From contig JANEZZ010000983.1 of the NCBI GenBank assembly GCA_026122225.1, forward strand, positions 1,798,001 through 1,862,000: 64,000 bases of DNA, in the 5' to 3' direction. The notes under the pieces are model-generated. The model saw only the letters and a list, made by a program, of their open reading frames with translations. It was not told the DNA's origin and ran no database searches. Made by a program: the position numbers and the translations under genes. The DNA is from Heloderma charlesbogerti. Its lineage: Eukaryota; Chordata; Lepidosauria; Squamata; Helodermatidae. Shown here piece by piece: positions 1-10,490 of this stretch (within the stretch, counting starts at the first letter, position 1; every line of letters begins with the position of its first letter).

Positions 1-1372
1 GGCGTTCAGTCCCTCCCCCCGGAATCCTTGACGGGGGGGAGGCGATCCGTTACTTCCCCCCGGAATCCTTGAAAGGCCGGCTGTGCTCCGTAAATATTTA
101 TGTAGGCTAAAACGGCCAAAAGTAAGGAAAGCAAATGGCGACAGTCATAGCCGCCGCCATTTGCATACACGGTTTTGGTTTTTTTAAAAAACCCAGCCAT
201 GATAGGCTACGTAAATCTTTATGTAGCCTATCCCGTCGTCGTTGTTTTTTTTTTACAAGACTGCAAATGGCGACGGTGGCAACCGGAATTAGGGTTGTCA
301 GAGAATTTCTCCACGAATCTCCGGGAGGCTGAATGTGTTGGCAAATTGGTGGAGAAACGGTCCGCCACCTCCCTGCCCCCCCTGGGATGGGACTTTCCTT
401 GGTTAAATGTCCCTGGTGGCTGCGGTTCCCGGCGGTGGTGTGGCGGCGGCGCGGCGGCGGCGGCCGGTCTTGCGACCGGCTGCCACCACCGCCATTTCCA
501 AGTGTAAAACAACAACAACAAATGTGATAGGCTACGTAAAGATTTACGTAGCCTATCACGGCTAGATTTTCAAAAAACACCGTGATAGGCTACGTAAATG
601 TTTACGTAGCCTATCACGGCTGACTTTGGGGGAAAAAAATGCGCGTACGCAAATGGTGGCGCCCATGGGCGCCACCATTTGCATTCCTTATTTGGTCACG
701 TGTAGTCTACATAGACATTTACGTAGACTACAGTGAAAATAAGGGCAACGCTATTTGCGTTGCCCTTATTTTCGCCGTAGTCTACGTAAATGTCTACGTA
801 GACTACACGTGCCCAAATAAGGAATGCAAATGGCGGAGCCCATGGGCACCCCCATTTGCGTACGTGCTTTCTTTTTTTCCAAACTCAGCCATGATAGGCT
901 ATGTAAACATTTACGTAGCCTATCACGGCTGACTGCAGGGGCGCAAACGGCGGCGGCTACGGCCGCCGCCATTTGCGACCCGGCAGGAGCAGAGGATTCA
1001 CAGCCGGAGGGATGGGGCACCTTCCCCCCCGGCCAGAATTTCAGCCAGAGGGACAGGGCGCCTCCCCCCTGGCCAGAATTTCGGCCGGGAGGAATGGAGC
1101 GCCTCCCCCCCACTGCAAAGCAAGCTGCGGGACCGGGTAAGGGACTTTCGTCCATCCCTACAGCCTGTCGGAAGACCAGCCGCCGCAGCCGCCGCCGCCG
1201 CAGCCGCCGCCGCAAACACCGCTGCCCGGAAGATCCCAAGCTAAGTGTCGTCCTGGGGGGATCCGCCAGGGGGCGGGGGGGTGGCAGGCCATTCTGCCAT
1301 GGAGTTTGGGGGGCCAAATGCACTGGGATTCGGCCTCCCCAAGATCTGTGGCAGAATTCTTTGACATCCCTA
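1..1372 (-). mobile_element. PA-MITE (hAT-type), partial outer copy, interrupted
   Basis: Bases 1-289 and 1161-1372 read as one reverse-oriented copy whose R end lies beyond the window edge. It closes at 1372 with GACATCCCTA, the complement of the L end. The interior at 180-235 is an A palindrome, and a B-type palindrome lies at 133-165. A second copy interrupts it at 290-1160. The right side abuts a BovB fragment, so the original target was probably BovB; the left TSD cannot be seen. Confidence 0.75.
290..1160 (+). mobile_element. PA-MITE, complete, nested inside the outer copy
   Basis: The copy starts TAGGGTTGTCAGAG and ends GGGACTTTCGTCCATCCCTA. It contains a P hairpin near 465-482, A palindromes at 525-560, 582-622 and 891-933, C palindromes near 702-733 and 777-806, and a D-type palindrome between them (about 745-770). 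The flanks (CAACCGGA left, CAGCCTGT right) are a diverged duplication at best. It carries no transposase. Confidence 0.8.
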
Positions 1373-1877
1373 CACTGACTACGCTAAAGCCTTTGATTGT
1401 GTGTGGACCTCAACAAACTGCGGCAAATTCTTAAAGAGAATTACCAGACCACCTTACCTGTCTCCTGAGAAACCTGTTCGAGGGTCAAGAAGCAACAGTA
1501 AGAACCAGACATGGAACAATCGATTGGTTCAAAATTGGGAAAAGAGTACAACAAGGCTTCATATTGTCGCCCTGCTTATTTAACTTATATTCAGAGTACA
1601 TCATGAGAAACGCCGGGTTGGATGAGTCACAGGTCGGAATTAAGATTGCTGGGAGAACTATCAACAACCTCAGATACACAGGCAATACCACCCTAATGGC
1701 AGAAAGTGAAGAGAATCTAAAGAACCTGTTGTTGAGAGTGAATGTGGAGAGTGTAAAAGCTGGTTTGAAACTCAGCATTAAAAAAACTAAGATCATGGCA
1801 TCTGGCCCCATCACATCCTGGCATATAGAAGGGGAAGAAATGGAAGCAGTGACAGATTTTATTTTCTTGGGCTCCAA
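1373..1877 (+). pseudogene. BovB/RTE reverse transcriptase fragment
   Basis: The sequence encodes the middle of the RTE-clade reverse transcriptase: a degraded DYAKAFDC-like start (about 1378), the CLFNLYSEYIMRNAGLDESQ segment (about 1570-1630), and MASGPITSWHIEGEE followed by DFIFLGSK, ending at 1877. The catalytic YADD box is ruined and reads YTGN, and the first 150 bases contain frameshifts. The downstream half of BovB is absent, so this is a dead fragment. It closely parallels the copy at 17515-18830. Confidence 0.85.
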
Positions 1878-3272
1878 GAATGTTCTTTTCTGTATGTTGA
1901 TGAATGATGAATTAAATACCCAAGTATTTGTTAAATATTTGAGTAATTGCCCAACATTGAAACAAGCATTACAACCCAGAGAGTTGATCTAGTCCCTTGT
2001 CTCTGCATTCTTCTTCTCCATCCCCCACACACCACTCCCATGTGCAGGATTCCTATACCATGAGACCCTTTCCCCTCCTGGGCAGGAAGAACTGTGGGTT
2101 GTTGAACCTCTTTCAGCCTCCTAAAACAATAAAACACTAAACAATGAATCCACCAAAGGAGACCCTTAGTAATAATGCATGGTGTGGAGAGGTGGTGGTT
2201 GCAAATGCAGTCGGTAATACTACTAACCTTTCAGGAATGTGAAAAGCGTATCAAAAAGGAATGCAAATGGAGAGAGTCCAGCTCCAATGTCAATTTGGAG
2301 GGTAATTCATATTCATGGTACAAGCATTCACAACAAATGCCATATTCTAAAAGGTGCTGTCATTTATTCATCCAGAGAACAAAAATGACCCATGTCACTT
2401 CCTGAAGCCATTAATTCTGTAATTCTTTAAACAAATGAGACAACTTTGGAATGAAGGATTTTAGAATCACAAACAATGTTTAGGCATAACTATGCACTTC
2501 TGCACTATGCAATGCACTTCTGCTTAATTCCCTGATCCTATTCTCCATCAATGAATGCACTAACTGGCTAGGATTGTTGCTACAATGTCAGGGAGGTTTT
2601 CACGTGGTGGTTTCACTTGCCTCAGATGTCCATGCTAATGTGTGGATGAAGGGGCTGACCTGTGTATTGTCAGGGGAGGGGGCCAGAGGTGTGGCCCCAT
2701 AACTCATTGAATAACATGATGCCTCATCATGCAACTAATGTGTGAAGGAACCTTGATTCCAAGCTTGGTGTGCATTAGAGTTGCCAAATTCCTTGGCTAG
2801 GCGCTAACATTTCTCACAGCTGGCTCTGAATAACGGTGGGTACTAGTAGCAATAGAGAGCAGAAGCAAGCAAGAAATGTCCTCCCACTCTCCTCCAGACT
2901 CAGAAGGCCAAAAGCAAATGACTCAAATAAAACCTCCGGGGGAAAATAGTTCACAGTTCTCATTAAAATAATTTTAGTCTTCATTTTAAGCTAGTCTCAA
3001 TATATGGCAATTTAGGAAGTTAATAACTGAGAATGTCAGAGCACATGTATTTACTAGATTGCTAATCTTCTGGTATTTAGCAAAAATTGCTTTAATGATT
3101 TCGGGATTAAATTTTATCATATCCCTTCATTTCCACATCCTTTTATTCTAACATATATTTATTATCTGTTCAGAATGCACACCTGTATTTTTCTTCGTAC
3201 AAAAAGAAAGGCGCAATATGAATGGCTAACAAAAAGGAAATGAAGATTTTTGTTGTTTTAGAGCAATTTTCT
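1878..3272. other. No gene recognised
   Basis: AT-rich sequence with no frame longer than about 75 codons, no family motif and no terminal repeats that I can pair. It separates the BovB fragment from the next PA-MITE. Confidence 0.5.
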
Positions 3273-4084
3273 TAGGGATGTCAGAGAATTCCGCGACGGA
3301 TCTCGGTGAGGCCGAATGCCAGTGCATTCGGCCCCCCGAAATCCATTGTGGAACGGCCTGCCACCCCTCCGCCCCCTGTGGATCCCCCCGGGATGAGACT
3401 TACCTGGGGCGGATGTTCCAGATGGCGGCGGCTCCAGCGGCAGCTTCAGCGGTGGCGGCGGTGGCTGGTCTTCCGACCAGTTGCCACTGCCGCCATTTGC
3501 AGTCTGGTCTTTTTCTCCCCCCCCCCCAGACGTGATAGGCTATGTAAAGACTTACGTAGCCTATCACGTCTGGGTTTTTTTAAAAAAAAACGCATACACA
3601 AATGGCGGTGGCTACAGCCGCTGCCATTTGCATTCCTTATTTTTCTCTGTCTTAGTCTACGTCAATATTTACGTAGACTAAGACGAAGAAAAGAAAGGGA
3701 ATGCAAATAGCGCCCAGTACGCTATTTGCATTCCCCTTTCTTTTCTTCATCTTAGTCTACATAAATATTGACGTAGACTAAGACGGCGAAAAATAAGGAA
3801 TGCAAATGGCGGCGGCCGTAGCTGCCGCCATTTGCATATGCATTTGTTTGTGTTTTTTTCCCCAGAGCCCTCTGCGGCTGGAAATCCGGCTGTGGACGGC
3901 CCTGGCCTGGGCCTGGCCGGCTGCTCCGCGGAGCTGCCGTGGAGCACAGCCGGCCATCGAGGATTCTGGGGGGGAGGACCGGATCGCCTCCCCCTCCGTC
4001 GAGGATTCCAGGGGGAGGGACGGAACACCTCCCACCACCATGAAAAGAATCCACAAAAAGGTAAGTGACTTTCGTACATCCCTA
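3273..4084 (+). mobile_element. PA-MITE, complete, 8-bp TSD AATTTTCT
   Basis: The element runs TAGGGATGTCAGAG to TTTCGTACATCCCTA and is flanked by AATTTTCT at 3265-3272 and 4085-4092. Interior order: L inverted repeat (GGCCGAATGC/GCATTCGGCC, 3310-3333), P hairpin (about 3465-3480), A (3529-3570), B (about 3600-3635), C (about 3645-3695), D (about 3698-3735), C (about 3745-3795), B (3800-3837), then a G/C-rich R arm containing GGATCGCCTCCCCC and a GTAAGT at 4061-4066. The 8-bp TSD and TAGGG termini are hAT hallmarks. Confidence 0.9.
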
Positions 4085-5060
4085 AATTTTCTTCATCAGC
4101 AAGTCATGATAAATCTAGTTTTTGACTGTCCAGAATTAAAGAAAAGGGGTGTTCACATATTACACTGAATGTGCATTCACACTGTATGCATGATTGTTCA
4201 GATGGTTGCGAGAATCATTCTCCTGAACATGCAGGGCCTTAAAGTGAGTACAGGGTCAGGGTCATGCATGCTGGCCCCGCCTCGATCTCTTCAGGTGTGC
4301 TTCCCCCAGCAAATCAGATCTTGCTGAGTTGAATTGGTAAGGTCTAAAAGGGAGCTCTAGTCATGTCCACTTGAACATGAGCAGAACTCTCTGCCCTGAT
4401 TGCCTTATCAGAGTGCCTGATCATGTGAGTAGAGCTCTTGTTCAGACCTTGCTGATTCAACTTTAAAAGATCTGAGCTGAGGGGGGCAAGGCCAGCATAC
4501 CTGAAGACTCATTGCCCACTTTAAACCCTCAGGCACTCTGGCATACACATGAACACGGCTTCTGTCTATATGTGTTCATACCCAATTTGGACCCAGGTGC
4601 TAGAATCCTGTTTAATCCATGGATATTTAATCATGGACATGGCTGTGCCTGGGTTGAATAAAGACACATTTTAGCCCCATTCAGCTGTTGTTGAACTGAG
4701 ATCACTAAACTCATGAGGAGATTTTCCAGGGTTCTTAACATGGAAAGGCACAAAAAGACACATTTTATAAAGACACATTTTAGCCCTATTCAGTCATTGT
4801 TAAATTGAGATCACTAAACACATGAGGAGATTTTCCAGGATTCTAAATTGCATGGAGAGACTCCACAGATACAGGAGGATCTCTTCTCCAGACTGTCACC
4901 CTCCACAGCTATCTTTCACTGTCACCCTTCACCCTCCATATGAGAGGGAGTCAGGGCTAGAGGGCTCCTTCTCCTCACGTGTATAGTGAATTCAGTTTAA
5001 CACAGGGCTATAGCTGGGTGAATGGATGAATGCATGCTCACTTTATGTAACAGCATAAAG
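4085..5060. other. No gene recognised; short tandem duplication inside
   Basis: No coding signal. The only structure I can support is the 79-bp duplication listed separately at 4658-4844. Confidence 0.45.
4658..4844. repeat. Imperfect tandem duplication, about 79-bp unit
   Basis: 4658-4736 and 4767-4844 share the same order of words: ATAAAGACACATTTTAGCCC, ATTCAG, GAGATCACTAAAC and CATGAGGAGATTTTCCAGG. A 30-bp linker carrying a partial third copy (AAAAAGACACATTTT) separates them. Confidence 0.8.
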
Positions 5061-5741
5061 CAGGAGTGTTGAACCTTTTCCAGCCTAAGGACTGGATTTC
5101 TTTGAGTGGGGCCAAAGGCAAAAGGGGTGAGATCAAAACACCAATGATACCAGTATACATTAGTGTAAAGTTCTTACTGCCAGTAACAAAGCCTTGAGAG
5201 GGGCATTTCAATCTCGTAGAGTAGTGAAATCCCTGCATGAAAGCAGGGAAATCACAAAATGATTGGTGATTGGGGGAAGGGGGTCGAGGCCAGGGAAGGA
5301 AGGAGGCATGGCTAGGGATGGATGGACTCACCTCCATCCAGTTTCTCCAGGTGCTCGCCAAGCTGCTGCCTGACCTTGCTTACCACACCATGCAAACCAC
5401 TAGGCCATTCACACCTATAATGTTGTGCAAATGGTCCCTTTGTTACATACGTTTATGTAACATTACGTATCTGGAAAACCCTGAGCTGCCATTTTTATGC
5501 AAAATGGTGGCTTGCTAAGAGGACATGTGGCCGCTAGGTGCTTGTGGACTCCAGGTGCTCAGCGAGCAGGTCCAGTAAGTGGTGGTGGCTTGGTGAACAG
5601 AGTCCAGGAGGCCAAGTGGGTGTGGGGAATCCATTGGACTCCACCCCCTTCTCAGACTCCCACAACATCCCTAGGCATGGCCATCTAGGGAACCAAAGGC
5701 AGGCTAAATTTGACCTATGGGACTGAGGTTCTGCACCCCTA
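5061..5741. mobile_element. hAT-type non-autonomous transposon (Charlie-like ends)
   Basis: The left end CAGGAGTGTTGAACCTTTTC pairs with the right end GGTTCTGCACCCCTA, and both fit hAT termini of the CAGGGGTG type. The flanks GCATAAAG (5053-5060) and TTGTAAAG (5742-5749) agree at 5 of 8 positions, consistent with an aged 8-bp TSD. No transposase frame is present; interior frames up to 107 codons show no hAT motifs. Confidence 0.65.
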
Positions 5742-6099
5742 TTGTAAAGTGTAGTCTTCTGTAGCATTCCCAGAACACAACTCTTTTTGACCCTGAGGAA
5801 CTGCCATAGGAGATTCAGAGGTGCTTTTTGTGAGGAAAAATTGAGTGAAAGTAGAAAATTTGAGAGGGGAAAGAGATTGGGGTGGGATAGAATAATTTTT
5901 TAAAAACAAACAAACTAATAGAAACTTGAGAAGGCAGTTGAGGAGACTACTCTAGTTAAATACCATTGCACAGCAATCATCCAGCAGCAGCACTGAGGAC
6001 AGAAATTAGGGCTGTACACAGACTACATTCAGTACATGTATAATATGAGTACACATGTTGTCCATCTGTTCACTTGTACAGTTATTTACACATACCATC
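5742..6099. other. No gene recognised
   Basis: Short AT-rich spacer between two hAT elements. TAGGGCTGTACACAG near 6007 resembles the left end of the TAGGGCTGTGCA hAT family found at 47385, but no right end was found. Confidence 0.35.
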
Positions 6100-7034
6100 T
6101 AGGGATGGTGGAGAATTCCTCCACGGATTTCAGTGAGGCCGAATGCACTGGCATTCGGCCCCCCGAAATCCATGGCAGAACAGCCTGCCCCCCCGTGGAT
6201 TCCCCCCGGGACGAGGCTTACCTGGGGCATATGATCCGGATGGCGGCGGGTCTGGCAGCGGGTCCAGTGGCGGCGGTTGGTCTTTCGACCGGCTGCCACA
6301 GCTGCCATTTGCATCCGGGTCTTTTCCGTGATACACTACATAAGTATTTACGTAGCCTATCATGGCTGGGCAAAAAAAAAAAAAGGCATACGCAAATGGC
6401 GGCGGCTACAGCGGCCGCCATTTGCTTTCCCTATTTTTCGCCATTTTAGTTTATGTAAATATTTACGTAGGCTATTACGGCGAAAAAAAGGGGAATGCAA
6501 ATAGCGTAGTGGGCCCTATTTGCATTCCTTTCCCCCCCGCCGTTTTAGCCTACGTAAATATTTACGTAAGCTATTATGGAGAAAAAAAAGGAACGCAAAT
6601 AGCGCCCACTACGCTATTTGCGTTCCCCTTTTTTTCCCCGCTGTAATAGCCTATGTAAATATTTACATAGACTAAAACTGCGAAAAATAGGGAATGCAAA
6701 TGGCGGCTGCCGTAGTCGCCACCATTTACGTACGCCATTTTTTGTGTGTGTTTTTGCCCAGCCATGATAGGCTACATAAATACTTATGTAGCCTATCACG
6801 GCTGCCTGGCTGGACGCAAATGCCATTTGCGTCCGCAGCAGCCCATCCGTGGCCGGAACTCCAACTGTGGACGGGCCTGGCCAGCTGCAGAGCAGAGCCA
6901 GCTGGGCAGGATTCCGGGGGGGAGGACCGGATTGCCTCCCCCCATGTCAAGGACTCCAGGGGGAGGGATGGAGGGCCTCCCCCCCACTGCGAACACAATC
7001 CACGAAAAGGTAAGTGACTTTCGTACATCCCTAT
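6100..7034 (+). mobile_element. PA-MITE, complete, expanded nine-palindrome core
   Basis: Starts TAGGGATGGTGGAG and ends TTTCGTACATCCCTA. Flanks ATACCATC (6092-6099) and ATACCATT (after CCCT) form a near-perfect TSD with one A lost. The core has nine successive palindromes: A 6329-6367, B 6392-6425, C 6434-6486, D 6493-6527, C 6543-6577, D 6591-6625, C 6638-6688, B 6692-6730, A 6760-6803. It is the clearest copy for seeing the mirror order A-B-C-D-C-D-C-B-A. GTAAGT lies at 7010-7015 in the R end. Confidence 0.9.
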
Positions 7035-8238
7035 ACCATTCACCAAGTGTACAGTCGAGGTACAGTGTACACAGAGTGCCTATCTGTGCTTGCAATGGAG
7101 TGTATATGTGTTCATACAGTGGTTTCCAGAGCCCTCTTCAGGCATTTGGAAGTACAACATATGGAGGGGAGACAGCCCCTGCCCCCATCCCTGACTACCC
7201 TGTCTTGATGGGGAAGGTCTGCAGTGAGGCTTTAACTGTATTCAGCTGAATGCTGTTACAATTCCCCACAGGACTGAGAACCCTGTGGAATCAGGGTACT
7301 GTGGTTGATTTGGCCCTGGGGTTTACATGCCCAGGAAATGCCAAGCCCAGAAATCAGTTTTAGTTCCTTGTTCGCTCACAACTTAGCAGAGAAACATTGT
7401 TCATGTGAGCTTGGGGTGGGGTGGGGTGGATCTTTCAGGGAGATTGCAGGGAAAGGCAATGCAAAATAAGCTGTGGTCCATCTCAAGAGCCATTTATGGA
7501 TTCAAGCAGTTTTCGCCTGCTGAGAAGTGTTCAGGTGTTCTGTAATGGTACTGACCTTGCTTGCTTTCAAAATAGTTTCCCCCCTTTTTATAGTAATGGT
7601 TTGTGTTTTAAAAAACACACACTGTGTTTTAGTGGAAGTGAACATGCTACAATAATTTCTAATTGTTTGAGGATAATCATCCTCAAAATTACATTCTGAA
7701 AAGTGTAGCATTGTGTAGCCTTTTCTATAACAATAAAACAGGATGTGTGCCTATCTATCTTTCCATCTGTCAGTGCCCAGACTGTGAAACATAGACACCT
7801 GAAACATGGCGTGCATATTAAGGGAACCCTAAGAATATGCATCTCACATGTATTTGGTTTTTAAAGTGCATTAATCAATTTTAATTACTGTAAATGTATC
7901 CATGTGTTTGAAGACTGCCGTAAGATCTTCTACCACTAGGACAGACTTCCCTAAGCAGTAAATAGCTTTGCAGTCCATACAGTTTGAAGCCAGGGGAAAT
8001 GGGACAGGCTAAGGGACAGAGTTATAGATCTGCCCACTTCCTCCTGGAGTGGGGTAACCCTCCCACCTTGGCTGTATGGACTGTATGGAATAGAGTCCAT
8101 TAAAGGGCTATATGGCAGGCTGTAGGGCCCCAAGCCTATAAGTAAGCTAACAGTAGTTTTACGGATGCTTAGAGATCCATAATGCTTTCTGCTTTGGTTC
8201 ATTATTAGTTGCAATCCCTTGCAGTTGGGCCTCTTGGC
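7035..8238. other. No gene recognised
   Basis: Ordinary AT-rich sequence with no frame above about 92 codons, no recognised repeat ends and no microsatellite of note. Confidence 0.5.
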
Positions 8239-9132
8239 TAGGGATGTCGGAGAATTTCTCCACGAATCTCCGGGAGGCCGAATGCCAACGCATTTGGCCC
8301 CCCGAAATTGGTGGGGAAATTCTCCGCCCCCCTGGCCCCCCCGGGATGGGACTTACCTCGAGCGAATGTCCCTCACGGCGGCGGGCCCTGGCGGCAGTGC
8401 GGCGGTGGTGCGGTGGTGCGGCGGTGCGGCGGTGGCGGCCGGTCTTCCGACCGGCTGCTGCTGCCACCGCTATTTCCAAGTAAAGTGTAAAAAAAAAAAA
8501 AAGGTGATAGGCTACGTAAATCTTTACGTAGCCTATCATGGCTGACTTTGAAAAAAAAAAAGCGCGTATGCAAATGGCGGCGCCCATGGGCGCCACCATT
8601 TGCATTCCTTATTTGGGCAGGGGTAGTCTAGGTAAAGATTTACGTAGACTATGGTGAAAATAAGGGCAACGCAAATAGCGTTGCCCTTATTTTCGCCATA
8701 GTCTACATAAATCCTTACGTAGACTACCCGTGCCCAAATAAGAAACGCAAATGGCGGTGCCCATGGGCGCTTTTTTTTTTTTCAAAGTAAGCGCTTTTTT
8801 TTTTTCAAAGTCAGCTGTGATAGGCTACGTAAAGATTTATGTAGCCTATCATGGCTGACTTTGAAAATCTAGCCGTGATAGGCTACGTAAATCTTTACGT
8901 AGCCTATCACTTTTTTTTTTTACACTTTTTTCATTCACTGCCAGGGAGACGGGGCGCTCCCCCCGGCCAGAATTTTGGTGGGGAGGGATGGGGCACCTCC
9001 CTTCCAGCCAGAACTTTGGCCAGGAGGGGTGGGGCGCCTCCCCACCCGCCAAGAATTTTGGGGGGAGAACCGGAGTGCCTCCCCCACCGAAAAAAGCTGC
9101 AGGACCAGGTGAGGGACTTTCGTCCATCCTTA
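8239..9132 (+). mobile_element. PA-MITE, complete, TSD CTCTTGGC/CTCTAGGC
   Basis: Begins TAGGGATGTCGGAGAATTTC and ends GACTTTCGTCCATCCTTA. CTCTTGGC (8231-8238) and CTCTAGGC (9134-9141) match at 7 of 8. It holds a P hairpin (about 8438-8458), A palindromes (8504-8541, 8816-8852, 8873-8910), a B-type (about 8568-8604), two C (about 8625-8655, 8698-8730) and a D (about 8663-8690). Near 8770-8815 a run of T plus TCAAAGT is duplicated and one B arm is missing, a local rearrangement. Confidence 0.88.
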
Positions 9133-10066
9133 ACTCTAGGCTCGTAAGATGAGTCAAAGGCCGGTATAGTGCTCCCTCCGCACATTCCAGAGTTAACGAG
9201 CTCTGGTACTGTTGATCTTATCAGAGCCTAGGATGTGCCTGGGAGTAAAGCTATGTTTATTCTAAGCCACAGGTGTCCATGCTGAGAAAATTCTAATAGT
9301 CTTGCTTCTGCCAGATACTTTACCAAGCACTGCTAGGCTATGCTGGGAAAGTTGTAGATGAACTCTAATTAATGCTTGCACCTGTCATACTACCTCACTG
9401 CTATGCCTGAATAACATGTATGATATAAAAGTCATCATGCAACACTGCTCTTTGTTCAGTGCTTTTGTCTGATCCAACCACGCCTATGCGCTGTAAGTAC
9501 TCAATAAATGTCTCCTCATAAGCAAACCTGGATCTGACTTATCACTTTCTCAGCACCTCTAAATCTTGGAAGCCCACAGCCGGGGCATACACAGGGGCCA
9601 TATGGCCTCTGCCATGCCCCTAAGCCTAAGCCATCCCACTAAGCACCATGTCGGGAGCCATGCCTGTGGGTGTCATTGATCTTCACTCAGATGAGACAAG
9701 CAAAATGTGTCCAACTCTGACAACTGTGTAAGTTTGCTTTGTTGTCTCAAACTAAAGGCTAGTTTAACCTGTGTGAACCTGGGCCCATTAATTAGTTATA
9801 TGCTAAAAATCAGACAAACCATAATGGTCCAAATAGCGTGTAAAAACCCCCAAAATTTGCACAAACTTCCAAAGTTGTGCAATTTTTCCCATAGACTAAA
9901 GTGTGGATTTTGTTCCACTAGCACTAATTTGCAGTTGCGCTAATGGGGATTAGTGCATTTGCACAAGTGTGCATTAGTGCTAATGTGCAGCTGTGCAAAT
10001 GTGATAATCTGCATTAGTTAATGCAAATTGGTACACTTTTGAAATTTGTGCAAATTAAACAGAAGC
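9133..10066. other. Unassigned; possible solo-LTR-like segment and cryptic repeats
   Basis: No coding signal. Around 9419-9507 a TATA-like GATATAAAAG is followed about 80 bases later by CAATAAATG, the spacing of an LTR U3-R region, but I could not define TG...CA ends. 9919-10055 is built from variants of GCATTAGTGCTAATGTGC and TGTGCAAATG in both directions. Confidence 0.3.
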
Positions 10067-10490
10067 ACATGTTTGAGCCCCTTCATGGATCACTGTCTTG
10101 TTGTGGAGAAAGGGCTTGCATAACTCAATGAAGCCATAAGCTATGCCATGCAGGGCCACCCAAGACAGACAGGTCATGGTGGAGAGTTCTGACAAAATGT
10201 GGTCCACTGGAGAAGGAAATGGCAACCCACTCCAGTATTCTTGCCAAGAAAACCCCATGGAACGTATCACAAGGCTAAAAGATATGACGCCGGAAGATGA
10301 GCCCCTCAGGTCAGAAGGTGTCCAATATACTACTGGGGAAGAGCAGAGGATATTTCCAAGTCACGCCAGAAAGAGTGAAGCGGCTGGGCCAAAGCCGAAA
10401 GGACACTCAGCTGTGGATGTGTCTGGTGGTGAAAAGAAAATCCGATGCTGTAAAGAACAATAATGTTTAGGAACCTGGAATGTAAGATCA

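Noticed and set aside
107..580. 157-codon minus-strand frame and many similar frames in PA-MITEs
   Set aside because: Both strands translate because the DNA is palindromic and GC-rich. Recurrent peptides such as IGYVNIYVAYHG are just the A palindrome read in frame; the frames show no domain and vary between copies.
766..1378. Overlapping frames of about 185 codons on both strands
   Set aside because: Low-complexity Pro/Arg/Ala translation of MITE hairpins and the G/C-rich R arm.
3529..3837. CRISPR-like array of palindromic repeats
   Set aside because: Units differ from one another, spacers are themselves palindromes, the element has transposon ends with TSDs, and the genome is a vertebrate.
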